From the NCBI GenBank assembly GCA_001931905.2, contig MSJI02000866.1, positions 68,340-132,339 of the forward strand: a stretch of 64,000 nucleotides of DNA, in the 5' to 3' direction. The position numbers and the translations under genes are program-made. Of the stretch, positions 11,846-22,651 are shown piece by piece. Source of the stretch: Cladosporium sp. IMV 00045. Taxonomy: Eukaryota > Ascomycota > Dothideomycetes > Cladosporiales > Cladosporiaceae. The notes under the pieces are model-generated. The model worked only from the letters and a program-made list of their open reading frames with translations, searched no databases and was not told the origin of the DNA. Numbering within the stretch: the first letter of the stretch is position 1; the number at the start of each line of letters is the position of its first letter.

Positions 11846-12124
11846 ACGGAGGATTCTGTACAATTATTGCATACGCATAGCGAAAAAGGGACGGCGTTAA
11901 ATTGGACTGTTAAGAGGAATTCGACTCGAAGGATTACCCGGGGTCTGCGCAGCGCGGAGGGAGCATTGTACATTATAAAACTTGTTTTATACGGCTTCAC
12001 AGACGGATTTCAATTGGAGGGTGAAAACTCTCTTGAGTGGAATGCGATTTGAGTTTCTATGATATGCTTGTACTCTGATGCTCGTGGTGTCTTAGGTCAG
12101 TCATTGTTTGCTCTCCTCACTTCT

Positions 12125-14278
12125 TCAATATGGATTTGTTTCCCGCATTCGCGGACGATGCTGCTTCTGAGCCGACCGTCTCTTTACGCCCTCTACCACT
12201 CGCTCGATGGCTCTTTTACTCCGACATTTGACACAGCGACCCTCCCAATTTGACTGGCTTGCTTTATCTTTCGGCGACCTCCTAAATTCAGCGACCCTGG
12301 ACCGGATAAACGATTTCCGTTTGCGAGGCATGCCTGTCCGATGCAGACATGGGATCACGTCGCTTGGCGGCGTCGCTGGGGTGATCATTTCCCAGCTGTC
12401 TGCCTGGCTCGGTCCTGCAGTTGTGGCGAGACTGTACCTTTGCGATACGAACCTGAGCGCTCCATTTGCCACAGCGCGGTCTCGCTGACTCTGGACTTCA
12501 GCCACCTCCTGGATTTGTGGGTTGGATACGGTTGGCAAGAGAATCGCCTGCTCAGACTTCCGGGTTGGAGGTAGTACCTGGCTGGTAGCGCTAAAGTATC
12601 GCGTGGCTCCGGTCTTGCCACTCGCGAGGCTTGCCGGGTGTCGCAAGGAAGCAGTCATATTCCCTTCGTCGATCCCGTTGCCCCTTGCAGCGGGGACGCA
12701 TACGCCTACACCGGACGGACGGGCATGTTCTCCGTCGTCACGCAAAGACGGTGGGCCATCTACCTAAGAATTGTCTATGGCGCCATCGCTGCCTGCAGGG
12801 TTGGGCAGGGCGCCTGAACATTGGACCACGGTATCGCAGGAAAGCTGTGAGTTTTCTAATTCAAGTGAATTTTGCTGCTGTCCATCAAAAGTTTTCAATA
12901 CGAGCTTCTTGTTCCCCACGTCGTTGTCACCGGGGTTTGATGCAAGAATCTGCGAGCCATTCGCGTACAATGTAGACGCGCATCCGCTGAGTTCATCCAA
13001 ACGCGCAAGAGCCGGGAACAGACTCAGTCGTCCAGTGGGCGCAGACACTGGACGCAGGCCCTTCAACGGCGGCGGCTCAGGGAAAGCTTCAATCAAATCT
13101 GTCGTCTTCACCGTGCTGTTCGGGTACGTGGATCTCCTCTGGCTGCCGGCGCCAAACGCGGGCGATTGCAACCGACATCGAGGGATCGATGAGCTCCTTC
13201 GAGCATTCTATGCTTCGACTCTTGCCGTGGACACCGGCAGTGGCAAGTCGCTCAAGGCTGCGAGAGCGCGTGCAGACGGGCTCACAACAACACTGTCGTT
13301 CGAGCTTGTTGTGCGATTTTGTCGTGCGTTATCATGACCCTCGAGCAGCGGTGTCTCGTCCTCTTCTGGTGGGGCCTCAAAGCGAAAGCCTTGAGCATTC
13401 ATCCGATCTCCATGACTTCGATGGTTCGATGAAATATTCGGCACTGGTGAAGATCCCTTGCTTAGCCTCCTCGCACCAGATGTGCCACCAATGCGAATGC
13501 GTGATGGCGCTGCTTGATTGAAAGGATGAGGCTCCAACGCCCCGAATCTGAAAGTGGAGTGTCCGCTCATAGGTGGTCGCCATGGCGCAACAGGCCTGGA
13601 CGCACCTCTCTGAAGCTCAAAGCCCATTGAACGACAGAGTCTCGCCCTTTTCCCATTGTGATTTATTCCATCGCGACCGAGTGCCTTTGCAACAGCTTGC
13701 CTAATCTTCTTGTGACGTCTTCGTATGATGTTACCCGGCAGCTCTGGCTGAGTAGGCTGCCTTTGCGTCAAACCCGGCCAACTAGGGACGCCATCTGGTG
13801 TACTTGTGCGTTTTGGAGGGGCAAATGGAGGTTCCGTTGGTTCTGTCGCTGTGAACTGCGGCCATGACGTTGGCTGCTGCGATATCGTACTGGATCGTTG
13901 ATGGTGGTGAAGATCGAAGAGCGCTTTGTCGTCGAGAGAGTAGCAAGTACGCCGCTTCATCCGTTCGATTCCGATTCCTGGATGCCGTTCTTTCGCATCT
14001 GCGGCTTGCATCGCTATTGATGGCTGAGAGACCCATCGCGTAATGCCAATCTTGAGTTGCGGTTTGTCGGTTGAATGGATGTTGGGGCTCGATGATCGCC
14101 CGTCTCGAGAGACTACGAGGGGCGTGCTGTTTGCACGCGAGCCCATAGGACCCATCTCAGAGGTGATGCTCTTGGATTGCTGCACTGCAGCCAAAGCGGC
14201 CGTGTATAGTTCCGCATAGTCTTTGCGAGTATCTTCTGACGTCTTGTTGTTTTTTATTGGGCTGCACAAGCCAGGCAT
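12125..14278 (-). CDS. Hypothetical Ser/Pro-rich protein with two in-frame TAG codons
   Basis: One reading frame runs from the ATG at 14278 to a stop at 12125, interrupted only by TAG at 13210-13208 and TAG at 12766-12764. Composition stays the same across both stops: Ser, Pro, Arg and Gln-rich, mostly disordered, with a basic patch around residues 190-215 and a basic Cys-containing C-terminus (GRCVKCRSKRA). The first stop could be removed by a 78-nt GTGAGC...CATAG intron (in frame) and the second by a weaker 66-nt GTGGTC...CTTAG intron. Otherwise these are nonsense mutations, or the locus holds shorter proteins. I do not recognise the family. An earlier start at 14290 would need TTG. Confidence 0.45.
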
Positions 14279-17200
14279 TTTGATCAACAATGCTGGCCAT
14301 GAAGCTCAGAGGAGGTTATTTGAATCTGGTCGCGGGAATGTCTGACGATCAATGCATTGGTACCTCTATTGGGCAAACGTATAAGGTAGCATGACGATGT
14401 ACATGCAAGGAGGTCGATTGTCGCGTACCTTCAAGTGATTGGGGTTTGGGGAGGGAAATCCGAAGGACAGCAGCATGTGCTCCTGCTGTGTCCTGACGTG
14501 GAACGAAGTCCTCACCGGTAGTGACTTCTCAGCTGATAAGGTGCAGGTGCGCCTGGCTTCCGCCTGTCCTTGAGGCAATGTGCCACACAAGTGATTCCAT
14601 TGGTTCCGCTTGATAGTCGATTCATTTTACGCCCTTCTCAGACTTCTCGTGTGTTCTTCGAACTTGAGGTCCAAGACACTGCTGTTTCGATAATTTCTTG
14701 CCCAACTCAAGTACTGAAAGAGTCGTCAACGGAAGCAGATAGGTATACTTGGGCGCTGGGGGCGGCAAAAGGGTGGGTAGTAGCATGAGGGACACAAACG
14801 GCTTGTAGATCAGCAGAGATCCGATTGGAATCACTGACTCCCATGACGAAAGCATCCTCGTCGATGCCGTTCGGGGAAGCGCCCGTTCATGGGTATACCT
14901 AGGGATGTTGACACGACAACACGTCAGGCAGTAACAAACAAGGCTCGTTGTCCCGCCGTGTCATGCCGTGCCAACAAATCCCTGCCAACATGATAACTAG
15001 GCGTCCACACTCCGTCCATTTCGAGAAAAGCGCCTTTTCGAGTCGTGGAACGACCCGCTCCCCCAGAGACCCTACCCGCAAGCCATCCTGCCGAGCTCGT
15101 CAGTTGTATTGTCGCCTGGAAAGCCCTGAGAAAGCGTCAATAAGCGCAATGCGGAGAGTCAGTCCACACGGTAAGCGTGTCTGTCGCCGTACTGACGACA
15201 GCGGGTATTGCGTTCCGCATCATTCAAGCGAAGAGATATGCACAAGTTGTCGTCGGGAGGATGCCCCGACAACGGGGCTTGCTCTGCCGATGGCATGGGC
15301 GTATGACATGTGCCTATCGCAATAGGTGTCAAGTTCAGCTGGTTGGGTCCGTCAAAGATGCAGCTATCCAGCTTTGATGCTGTTGCTGCAATATACTTTG
15401 CGTTCCGCCGTGGTCGCATGGTCGAACGCGAGCACGGTCAGCGACGTTGCATGAGGCATTGGGAATAAGGAAGGCCCATCAACAGCACCGCTGCGTGATT
15501 GGCGGGAAGAAGATCGTGGCGGAAACCCATTTCCACCAAGTGCTGTATTCATGTGAGGTCCCGAGTACTGCAAAACATTTAAACCAGGCTAGCCTTTCCA
15601 ATCATGCTACTCCAAGAATGTTGTCGGTACTGGGGACCACCATCCTGCTCTAGTAATCGAGTCCCGAAGCAAAATAAACAAGTGACGTTCCAATCAGAAT
15701 TCCAAACGCACAGAGAGCGTTCGCTTACTGCAGTCATGGATTTGATACAACAGCCCTGATCGCGATATTGTTGCGAAGGGCTTTTGTATATGTGTCATCC
15801 AATGGTAGTCTGGTAGCGGTTCGCACGAATCATGTCCAGTCGTCAAGATTCCGGGCGTCAGAAGCGAAGTGCCGAATCTCAAGCGGCGCTGCGTAGAGTT
15901 ATTACACATGGCGACCGCCCCTTGAAAGATGTCAGTAGATGCCGGGCAGATGGTGACACACTTGCGCTGATGTCACCACCCGGATGACTGTGATATCTTG
16001 CACTCTCATGGCGGCACAGCATGTTGGCAAGTTGCAGTGAATGGCAATTAGGCCCAGAAGACACGCTGCGTTCGCTCTTCTCGAGCTGTCTGATGATACT
16101 TACCAATGATGTTATTTCCACAGCCCCGCCTCACTACTGCATATCATTTAACCAGCACATGACACCAGATCGATCGAGCTAGCTGTTCGCTTCTTGGTCT
16201 TTTCTGCAGTCTGTGTGTGCATGCGACAGGTAGCATGTGAAGCAGAGGGCGATATTTTTGTGTTGCAAATTTCGAATGGTATCTTCTGACGTGCATAGGA
16301 GGTCCCTTCGCCTCGTATCTGATCCATGACGGTTATCGCTCGAAGAATAAGTCCACGAGTCAAGTCTGACCGGGTCTGCTCGGCAGATGCAGATGGCGTC
16401 TACATGTTCCATGGGGTAGACGGCACAACGTAGCCCTAGCACCCGATGGCGATGGACGTGACATTCGGCGCGGCGTCTACTCCGATGCTGTGTGCGTCCT
16501 TAGGTGCATGAGATAGAGTGGGAAACCCTAGATTCCTGAATTGATACACGGTTAGCAGCCAGATTGGCTTTCGCGTGTGCCTTTGGTGGTTATCGTTTTA
16601 ACAAGACTTTGCATGCTTCCCGCTTTCCATTTCTTTGCAGCTTTGTCAAAATTCTTGTCTGAGAATGACGGCGCCCACTAGAGCGTCGAACTGCTCAAGA
16701 TGGCGAGAACTTGTTTTTCCCGATCTTCAAGTTAGCGCTATACAGCGGATAAGTAGTCAACGCCACAAGCCTTGCTCATGTTGTCTTCGTGCCTCATGCA
16801 CTGAGTTTCTGGCCGCGATGCGTCTTGGCAGCCGTAGTCATAACCAGGAGGTGGAAGAGTACATGCGTTGGTCGGGCATGAAAGCGCGCAGCCGCCTACA
16901 CAGGCGCCGTATCTCCGCGCCTCCCCATTGAGATGAATCGGGTCCAGTGACGGTGCGATCGATGAGATTATCGGCCAGTCCGCGAGATGCAAACTACGTA
17001 GCTGGGCCATACAGCTTTGGCGTCGCCAAAACGTCAATAGCGTGTGGAATAAACCGAGCCAGTGCAGCGGTAGCAGAGCCGACAGGCGTTATATGTAGTC
17101 TCTGAAATGCCTCTCCCTGTGGCCCTCCGCCGGCTAGCGGCTTCGTTCAGATCTTTTTAACGCTGAGTCGCGCTGGTCCACTTGGCTTTGTGTAGGATTC

Positions 17201-17308
17201 TGGGATGCGCATGAATCACAAGACTCTGCTGGTGATCTTGCAACCATCATATCTCTCATCGTTATCAGAGCGACTTTAGAATGCTTTGAGCTGGAGTGCC
17301 AATCACTC
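14279..17308. other. Gene-poor stretch of 3 kb
   Basis: Only short open frames on both strands, none longer than about 125 codons and none with a recognisable motif. No tRNA, 5S or repeat was found by eye. The last 100 bases are presumably the promoter of the small gene at 17309. Confidence 0.4.
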
Positions 17309-17961
17309 ATGGCCCCACGAGTTCAGGCTCTCGCACAAAGCGAGTCGAAGGCCAAGTTTTTGGCGAGGCTAGGACTCGATCCAGACAAACCAGAGGACAA
17401 AGATCTGTATCGTTCGATGAAGGTATGACTCGAGTGTAGCGGAATGGGAGCTAGCTGCCCGCATCCGAGCCACTGACGACTTTCCAAGGAAGAAGCCATT
17501 GCTGGTAGAAATCGCATGCTGAACGAGCCGGGGATTCTTCGAAACGACAGCAGCCAGAACGCGCAGCTTCCCCCAGGAAATGCGCAGATAAACGAGACCG
17601 CGACACACAACCAGATTTTGGAGATCTATCGTGGCGCCAGCCCCAAAACGAAGGAGCAGTACGACAAGGGCCACGACACGGACGGCTTGGAGGAGGAGAA
17701 TTGGGTGATCCGATGGTTGCTTTGGCACGTTTTTCGATATCGCGACAACCGTAACAAAAACCGTCGACAAGCATCGCCTAATCTTCGAAATCATAACAGT
17801 AGCGAGCGCTCCAGCAGTGAAAACCAGAATATTGCGCCCCAAGGTGAGTTGCCGAGTTCCTCGAAGTCCGGTCTGCAGAATCGCTGAATATCTTTGTAGA
17901 GAGGGATGGTGCTGCTAGTGCCCCGAAAACGGGATTCTACGATCCAGTGAGAGACGCCTAG
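17309..17961 (+). CDS. Small hypothetical protein, three exons
   Basis: ATG at 17309 opens exon 1 (17309-17422). It is joined over a 66-nt intron (GTATGA...TCCAAG) to exon 2 (17489-17843), and over a 56-nt intron (GTGAGT...TTTGTAG) to exon 3 (17900-17961), for 176 residues. The N-terminal 38 residues form a charged helix (KFLARLGLDPDKPEDKDLY). A tryptophan-rich segment lies near residue 115 (WVIRWLLWHVFRYRDNR), and the C-terminus reads KTGFYDPVRDA. The family is unknown to me. The consistent phase of two good introns and the composition argue that it is real. Reading through the second intron would give a 170-residue variant ending at 17887. Confidence 0.6.
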
Positions 17962-18604
17962 AGCAGAGAGCATCTCGCTTCCGAAGTGTGACGCCGCAGC
18001 CGAGCCTGGCCATCGCTGCATTGGCGAGAGGCATGGCGCCAGTGCTCCGGTACAGCAGGACTTCATCAACAAGTTAACATTTGGTTTGCGCAGTACATTC
18101 TTGGAATATTGGCGTGCAATGATATGTGGTGTTCTTTCCCCTTATACATCAGCGATTGAATGCAGTCTCTTCGTTTCATGACAACGTCAGATCAGCTCAG
18201 GTCGTATCCACATAGCACACCTCGTCGAAAATGAAGAACGTGGTCCATGGGAGTCGCAATGATTACCTCACAAGAGCGGGAGTACAAGTCTTGACAAGGG
18301 TACGTTCGAACAAGCTTAGACAATAACCATACTTCAAAGCCGACATGTCACCGGGTGACAACTTGGCAGGCAATAATGGGGAACTGCTACTGCGCGAAAT
18401 GCTAAATTCGATGATTGCGGCGTCGAATCAAGTGGCCCGGAGATATGTCCGTAGAAAGTGAAAAGCCAGCGAGCTTGGGCCATTTGGAGATGCAAAGAGA
18501 ACGGGAGAACGGGACGCATGTTGTGTAATGTCGATGTACATTTCCTTTCCAATATACTTACAACTCATATACATGCCAATGGTACATGCATAGGTAGTCC
18601 CATA
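17962..18604. other. Intergenic, convergent 3' flanks
   Basis: Separates the 3' end of the small plus-strand gene from the 3' end of the minus-strand DNAJC28-like gene. Nothing recognised. Confidence 0.4.
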
Positions 18605-20269
18605 TTACCTCTTGTCCTTTGCGAATAGATCGTTCCAGAACTGCTTGAAGCCATATTGCGGCTTGCGTTCGTCATAGACGTTGACCGCAGTGTTTGTTGA
18701 GAATTTGTCCAGCACACCACCAGGCTTGTGGCCTACGACATCAGAAGCTTTCACTTTCGGCGTAAGGGCTCGCTCCCTGATTGTGTCGGCAACCTGTGGT
18801 GCGACGTCGGCAAAGCAAGCGTGGAGTTCTCGATCAAGCTTGAAGTAGGGCTTCTGCGCGAGTCGTGGGGCCATTAGGTTATAGGATCTCGTTATCGTGT
18901 TCAGATTCTCAATGGCAGCATTATGGTACGAGAGTTCAGTCCGTTCCCAATCAGGATCTCGGAATGGAGGTACCGTGGGCTGAGGCGGCTGTTGTGACGT
19001 TTCTCCAATGGGAGCTTCGACTGGCACCGCGCCTGGTGCTTCGGCAGTGATTGTCATCTTCTGGTCAGGAGACTTGAGTGTTCCATCATCGTTCAACATC
19101 TGCTCGAGAATTTGTATCTCGCTTTCCTGAGTTTGAGCATCTCCCGGTGGTGTAGGCTTGAGCTCTCCAGCCAAAGTGATTTGTGACACATGACCACCTT
19201 CGTCAACAGTATTGATCTTCTCAATCTTCTTTTTCTGCGGGTTGTGAATACTCTCGGCCAGCGCATATTCCCTAGCGAGCTCCATCTGCTTCTCCAATCC
19301 GCCACCTCGGCTTGCGATTGATCTTGAAACATGCCTCCTCCAGCTAGCTCGAAGCTGCCCTCGGAATCGGGTCGAAGTCGCAACTATCTCTTGCTGTTTC
19401 TCGATCCAAGGCGGCACAATCTCTTGTCGTTGTATGATCTTGTTCATGAAGTATTCCGTGGTGTCCAAAAAGGGGCTCGAGGCGTTGTGATCTCTTTCTA
19501 TCTTTTGTCCTCGAGGCAGATTTCGAAACTGCCCTCTCGCGATCGCGTCCTCTATTCTCTCATTCGCCAACGATGACAATCCCTGTATCGTCGCGGGAGC
19601 GACACGTCCAGCCGAGGAAAAGCGTTCTTTCAGCTCCTGGCGGTACTTGGCTCGCTCTTCTTCCGTCATGTTCTCATCTTTCGTTGTTGCATAGTACGAT
19701 GTTTTGTCCCTTGCATTGGCAAGTCTAACACCTTTGGTCGGAGCATTGGATGGCCTGCCAGTATCAACCTTCCCTGGACCGCGCACGCCCGGTCCTCTGC
19801 TGGCACTTCTAATGCGCAAAGGCTTATGCGCGTCTTGCAGCATGCGATTCGCTGCATCTGCCATTTTCTCCGATCCAGTCCAGGGTTCCGCTGCAGCAAG
19901 ATCTCTCGTGTGCCTACTGGCGCTATACGGCAAATTTGCCTGCGCGAACGCGTTCGCATTATCGCTCTTGAAGCTGGCGTTGGCAATCTTCTCTTCCAGC
20001 CTCGCTTTCAACTCTTCGCTGAAGCCCGCTTCTTCCACTGCCTTTCTTGCGCCTCGTCCTCCTGTTTCCAAGCTGTCTGCGCTCATCTCGGCCAGTCTCC
20101 GTGTCATTGCGCCCTCCTCTTTGTCGTCGCCCCGTCCTTGCTCTTGAGCGTCCCTCGAGGCATCGTTGGATCGGTGACGGGCAAACGGCAATGTGCCATG
20201 GCTACTTCTTGCCCGGAATCCCAGACAGCGGGAGCAAATTGGTCTTGACGTCCTCGTTATGCCTTGCAT
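18605..20269 (-). CDS. DNAJC28-like mitochondrial protein (DUF1992 domain)
   Basis: The first ATG is at 20269; the frame extends upstream only with GTG. The first 40 residues are rich in Arg, Ser and Thr without acidic residues (MQGITRTSRPICSRCLGFRA), as in a mitochondrial presequence. Around residues 233-305 is a DnaJ-C28 conserved domain: NERIEDAIARGQFRNLP, then a Lys/Glu segment, then IIQRQEIVPPWIEKQQE. No J domain with an HPD motif is present. The following 200 residues are helical and Gln/Glu-rich, and the C-terminus (YGFKQFWNDLFAKDKR) looks folded. The protein is 554 residues. Family members are mitochondrial in animals, but the molecular role is poorly known. Its promoter holds a cluster of GATA motifs. 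Confidence 0.75.
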   Translation of the reverse strand: MQGITRTSRPICSRCLGFRARSSHGTLPFARHRSNDASRDAQEQGRGDDKEEGAMTRRLAEMSADSLETGGRGARKAVEEAGFSEELKARLEEKIANASFKSDNANAFAQANLPYSASRHTRDLAAAEPWTGSEKMADAANRMLQDAHKPLRIRSASRGPGVRGPGKVDTGRPSNAPTKGVRLANARDKTSYYATTKDENMTEEERAKYRQELKERFSSAGRVAPATIQGLSSLANERIEDAIARGQFRNLPRGQKIERDHNASSPFLDTTEYFMNKIIQRQEIVPPWIEKQQEIVATSTRFRGQLRASWRRHVSRSIASRGGGLEKQMELAREYALAESIHNPQKKKIEKINTVDEGGHVSQITLAGELKPTPPGDAQTQESEIQILEQMLNDDGTLKSPDQKMTITAEAPGAVPVEAPIGETSQQPPQPTVPPFRDPDWERTELSYHNAAIENLNTITRSYNLMAPRLAQKPYFKLDRELHACFADVAPQVADTIRERALTPKVKASDVVGHKPGGVLDKFSTNTAVNVYDERKPQYGFKQFWNDLFAKDKR

Positions 20270-20374
20270 AAAGTACTTGACCACCTTGTCGATAGTAAAT
20301 GGCTGAGTTGTGTTCGAACAAAATAACGCCACCACATCATCATCGACGCCGCGGCTGAGACGCGGTAAATCGAC

Positions 20375-20396
20375 CTTATCTTATCTTATCGATAAG
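20375..20396. promoter_or_regulatory. Cluster of GATA motifs
   Basis: Three overlapping CTTATC copies at 20375, 20380 and 20385 run into GATAAG at 20391, forming TTATCGATAA at the centre. Fungal GATA factors (nitrogen, iron or light regulators) bind HGATAR. The cluster lies about 105-125 bp upstream of the chosen start of the DNAJC28-like gene. Confidence 0.4.
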
Positions 20397-20645
20397 CGCG
20401 AGGATGTCCAGTTATTGTTGGTTAGAGGTTGCTTAAATATAACGTACAAACAATGCTCTAGGTACCTTACTCAATGATGTCTCTTCATGTTGATCAATCA
20501 CTCAAGCCAATAACATAATAATACACGAGTCGGTTGTCAGAAGAGTGAATTTCGCCAAAGTACCAAATCTGAGCGACAAAGCCATCTGAGCCCAGGATTT
20601 CCGTGCAAGCAGGAGTTTTGTTATCAAGTCCCGAGTCTGGCCTTC

Positions 20646-21206
20646 CTAGGTCCTCGTCGGTGACCTCCCCCTCTTCTCTTCTTCATCCCTCAGAGCGACC
20701 TCCTTTTCTCCTTCCGCCAACGCCTCAGCAATCTCATCGCCCGTCAATTTGCCCGCTTCAAAGCGCGTCTCACACCAGATCAACCTATCCCTCAAAATCG
20801 CCGTGTTCTCAAGAGCTTCCCTCGTAGCATGGCTGAGTTTCTTCCAAGCTTCCACATCGCCCCTGCCTTCCATGTACTTTTGCGTCGCCATCACGTGTAC
20901 CCTTCGCCACTCCCTATCTCGCTTCTCGCGGCGAATGACCTCTTTGCGGAAGTCTTCTACCAGGTGAATGCGGTCTGATGTGTACATGTCGTGGTATATG
21001 GTGACGAGTTTGGCCGGGTCGTATTTGGAGAGTAGAGTTTTGCCCACTGCCGTGTTGAAGTTGACGACGTCGATGACGTCTTGAACGAGGCAGTTGCGGA
21101 CGGAGCGGTTTTCATTCTCGAGCCATATTATGGCGGCTTCGCGGCGCGCCTCGGCCTGTTCGCTTCTGGAGTGGCGGGATTGGACGGGTGGAGTTGATTG
21201 TGACAT
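20646..21206 (-). CDS. Hypothetical 186-residue helical protein
   Basis: The first ATG is at 21206; the frame continues upstream only with TTG. After a short Ser/Thr-rich start, the protein is almost entirely charged helix. It has a region IIWLENENRSVRNCLVQDVIDVVNF-type (only partly quoted) near residue 35, followed by repeated Lys/Arg/Glu heptads to the end (EKEVALRDEEEKRG). There is no signal peptide or membrane segment. I do not recognise the family. Single exon, transcribed in the same direction as its two neighbours. Confidence 0.6.
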   Translation of the reverse strand: MSQSTPPVQSRHSRSEQAEARREAAIIWLENENRSVRNCLVQDVIDVVNFNTAVGKTLLSKYDPAKLVTIYHDMYTSDRIHLVEDFRKEVIRREKRDREWRRVHVMATQKYMEGRGDVEAWKKLSHATREALENTAILRDRLIWCETRFEAGKLTGDEIAEALAEGEKEVALRDEEEKRGRSPTRT

Positions 21207-21592
21207 TTCGCTTAGATGTCTTGAGGTCGGTGGACTGAGTGTTGCTGAGGGTTGGAAGGATGCGGACTTAAGTAGTAAAACTGGCAATGTTTGCTTTCGA
21301 TCTTCGTCGCTGGTGAATATCCATCTTGGTGGATTGCCGCCTTAGCGATTGGCCATGGGTAATTTCGCTACTCATGCCAGTGAATGACCATAAAGATTGG
21401 TAAAAGCTACAGCCGGATTTGCGTCGTGTTCCAGATTGCAAAAAATTTCCGGCGATAGCACAACATTGTAGTAATATCACTTGTTTAAGTGCTTCGTAGT
21501 AGTCTTACGACGTAAGAATGTGAAACGGAGGATCCTTGAATACAGAAGTCATTCGCGCTCTTCATGAGCACCGATGCCAACTGGCTGTTCAA

Positions 21593-22243
21593 TCAGTCTT
21601 CCCTCTCCGTCCTTCCATTCTTCCGCCTCCATTTCTCCACACCACGATCAATCTCCTTCTTCGACATGCCATTATTCACCAACTGCATGACAACACCCAA
21701 TGTCTCCACATTCTTGTTCCGACTCTCGTCATCGAAGAACAGCATCTCTTCATATTCCATACCGCTCTTCTTCTGCAACTTGGCAAAGTGTGATTTCTTG
21801 TCTCCAGGGAAGATCTCCAAATGATCGAATAGACTGAACGCATGACGGCCACCAGATCCTGAAGTAGAGCCTGGGATTTTGAGCATTGTGAGAGCCTCCC
21901 TTGCAAGCTCGGGCGTGTGCGTTCGACTCGCGGCGCCGAGGACGATGTCTTTTTGCTTTATTGAGCTCAGGATCCCGGCAGTGTCGTTGTAGAATCCGTA
22001 TGAATCGCCGTAGCGGTCCTTGACTGTAAGGCCATCTGGTGAGCGTTTGAGTGGTGGGGTGACGTGAGTATCGATCCAGAACGGCCAGAGAGTGTAGTCG
22101 AGGTCAAAGACGATCATTTTAGGCAGGGGAAGGCCATCGTTGAAAGTAGAGGGTGCTCCGACGACTTCGGCGGGTTTGGTGACGGTTGTGGTTCCATCGT
22201 CAGCAAAGGCCACAGCAGGCTCCTTGTTGGCGCGACGGGTCAT
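21593..22243 (-). CDS. MDP-1 type HAD phosphatase (magnesium-dependent phosphatase)
   Basis: ATG at 22243 gives 216 residues; the 69 codons upstream open only with TTG. The HAD motif I is MIVFDLDYTLWPFWIDTH, where the two aspartates are the nucleophile and acid. Motif II is in VLGAASRTHTPE. The motif III/IV region is FPGDKKSHFAKL followed by MLFFDDESRNKN, with the metal-binding aspartates. The Tyr-Thr-Leu-Trp-Pro spacing and the short cap-less fold are those of MDP-1 and its fungal homologues, which remove phosphate from protein tyrosine or sugar substrates. It is divergent from CSN6 with about 400 bp between the starts. Confidence 0.85.
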   Translation of the reverse strand: MTRRANKEPAVAFADDGTTTVTKPAEVVGAPSTFNDGLPLPKMIVFDLDYTLWPFWIDTHVTPPLKRSPDGLTVKDRYGDSYGFYNDTAGILSSIKQKDIVLGAASRTHTPELAREALTMLKIPGSTSGSGGRHAFSLFDHLEIFPGDKKSHFAKLQKKSGMEYEEMLFFDDESRNKNVETLGVVMQLVNNGMSKKEIDRGVEKWRRKNGRTERED

Positions 22244-22651
22244 GGGTACTGCGAATAAAGCAAATAAGGCAAAGAAAAGACTGACGAAAGTAACACGACT
22301 CGGTCTAAGGCTGGCTGGTGTGCCTTTGTGAGAGGACGAAATGGTCGTGGTAGTAGAATGGAAGAGATCGCGCCTGCTATGCGAGATGCTAGTACTCAAG
22401 CTCAAAATCCTCTTCAGCGAGTGTGGATGAATGTAATAGCAAAGGGACAAAAAGTTGCGTGAATCTGATCTGACATGAGTGAAGGAGTGAGTCTGTGCCG
22501 ATGACGTTGATCAAGGGTCCAATTTGGCGGAAGCCTCACTCGATGAAGCCGAAGCTTGAGCTTCCAAACGCCGCCTTCACGATCAGCGGGTCGACTTGAA
22601 CATATCACAACACCACATCTGCTCCCAGCGACACCAACCAACTCGTCCACC
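22244..22651. promoter_or_regulatory. Divergent promoter, phosphatase and CSN6
   Basis: This 408-bp space separates the start codons of two divergently transcribed genes and so must contain both promoters. No single element is clear. Confidence 0.45.
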
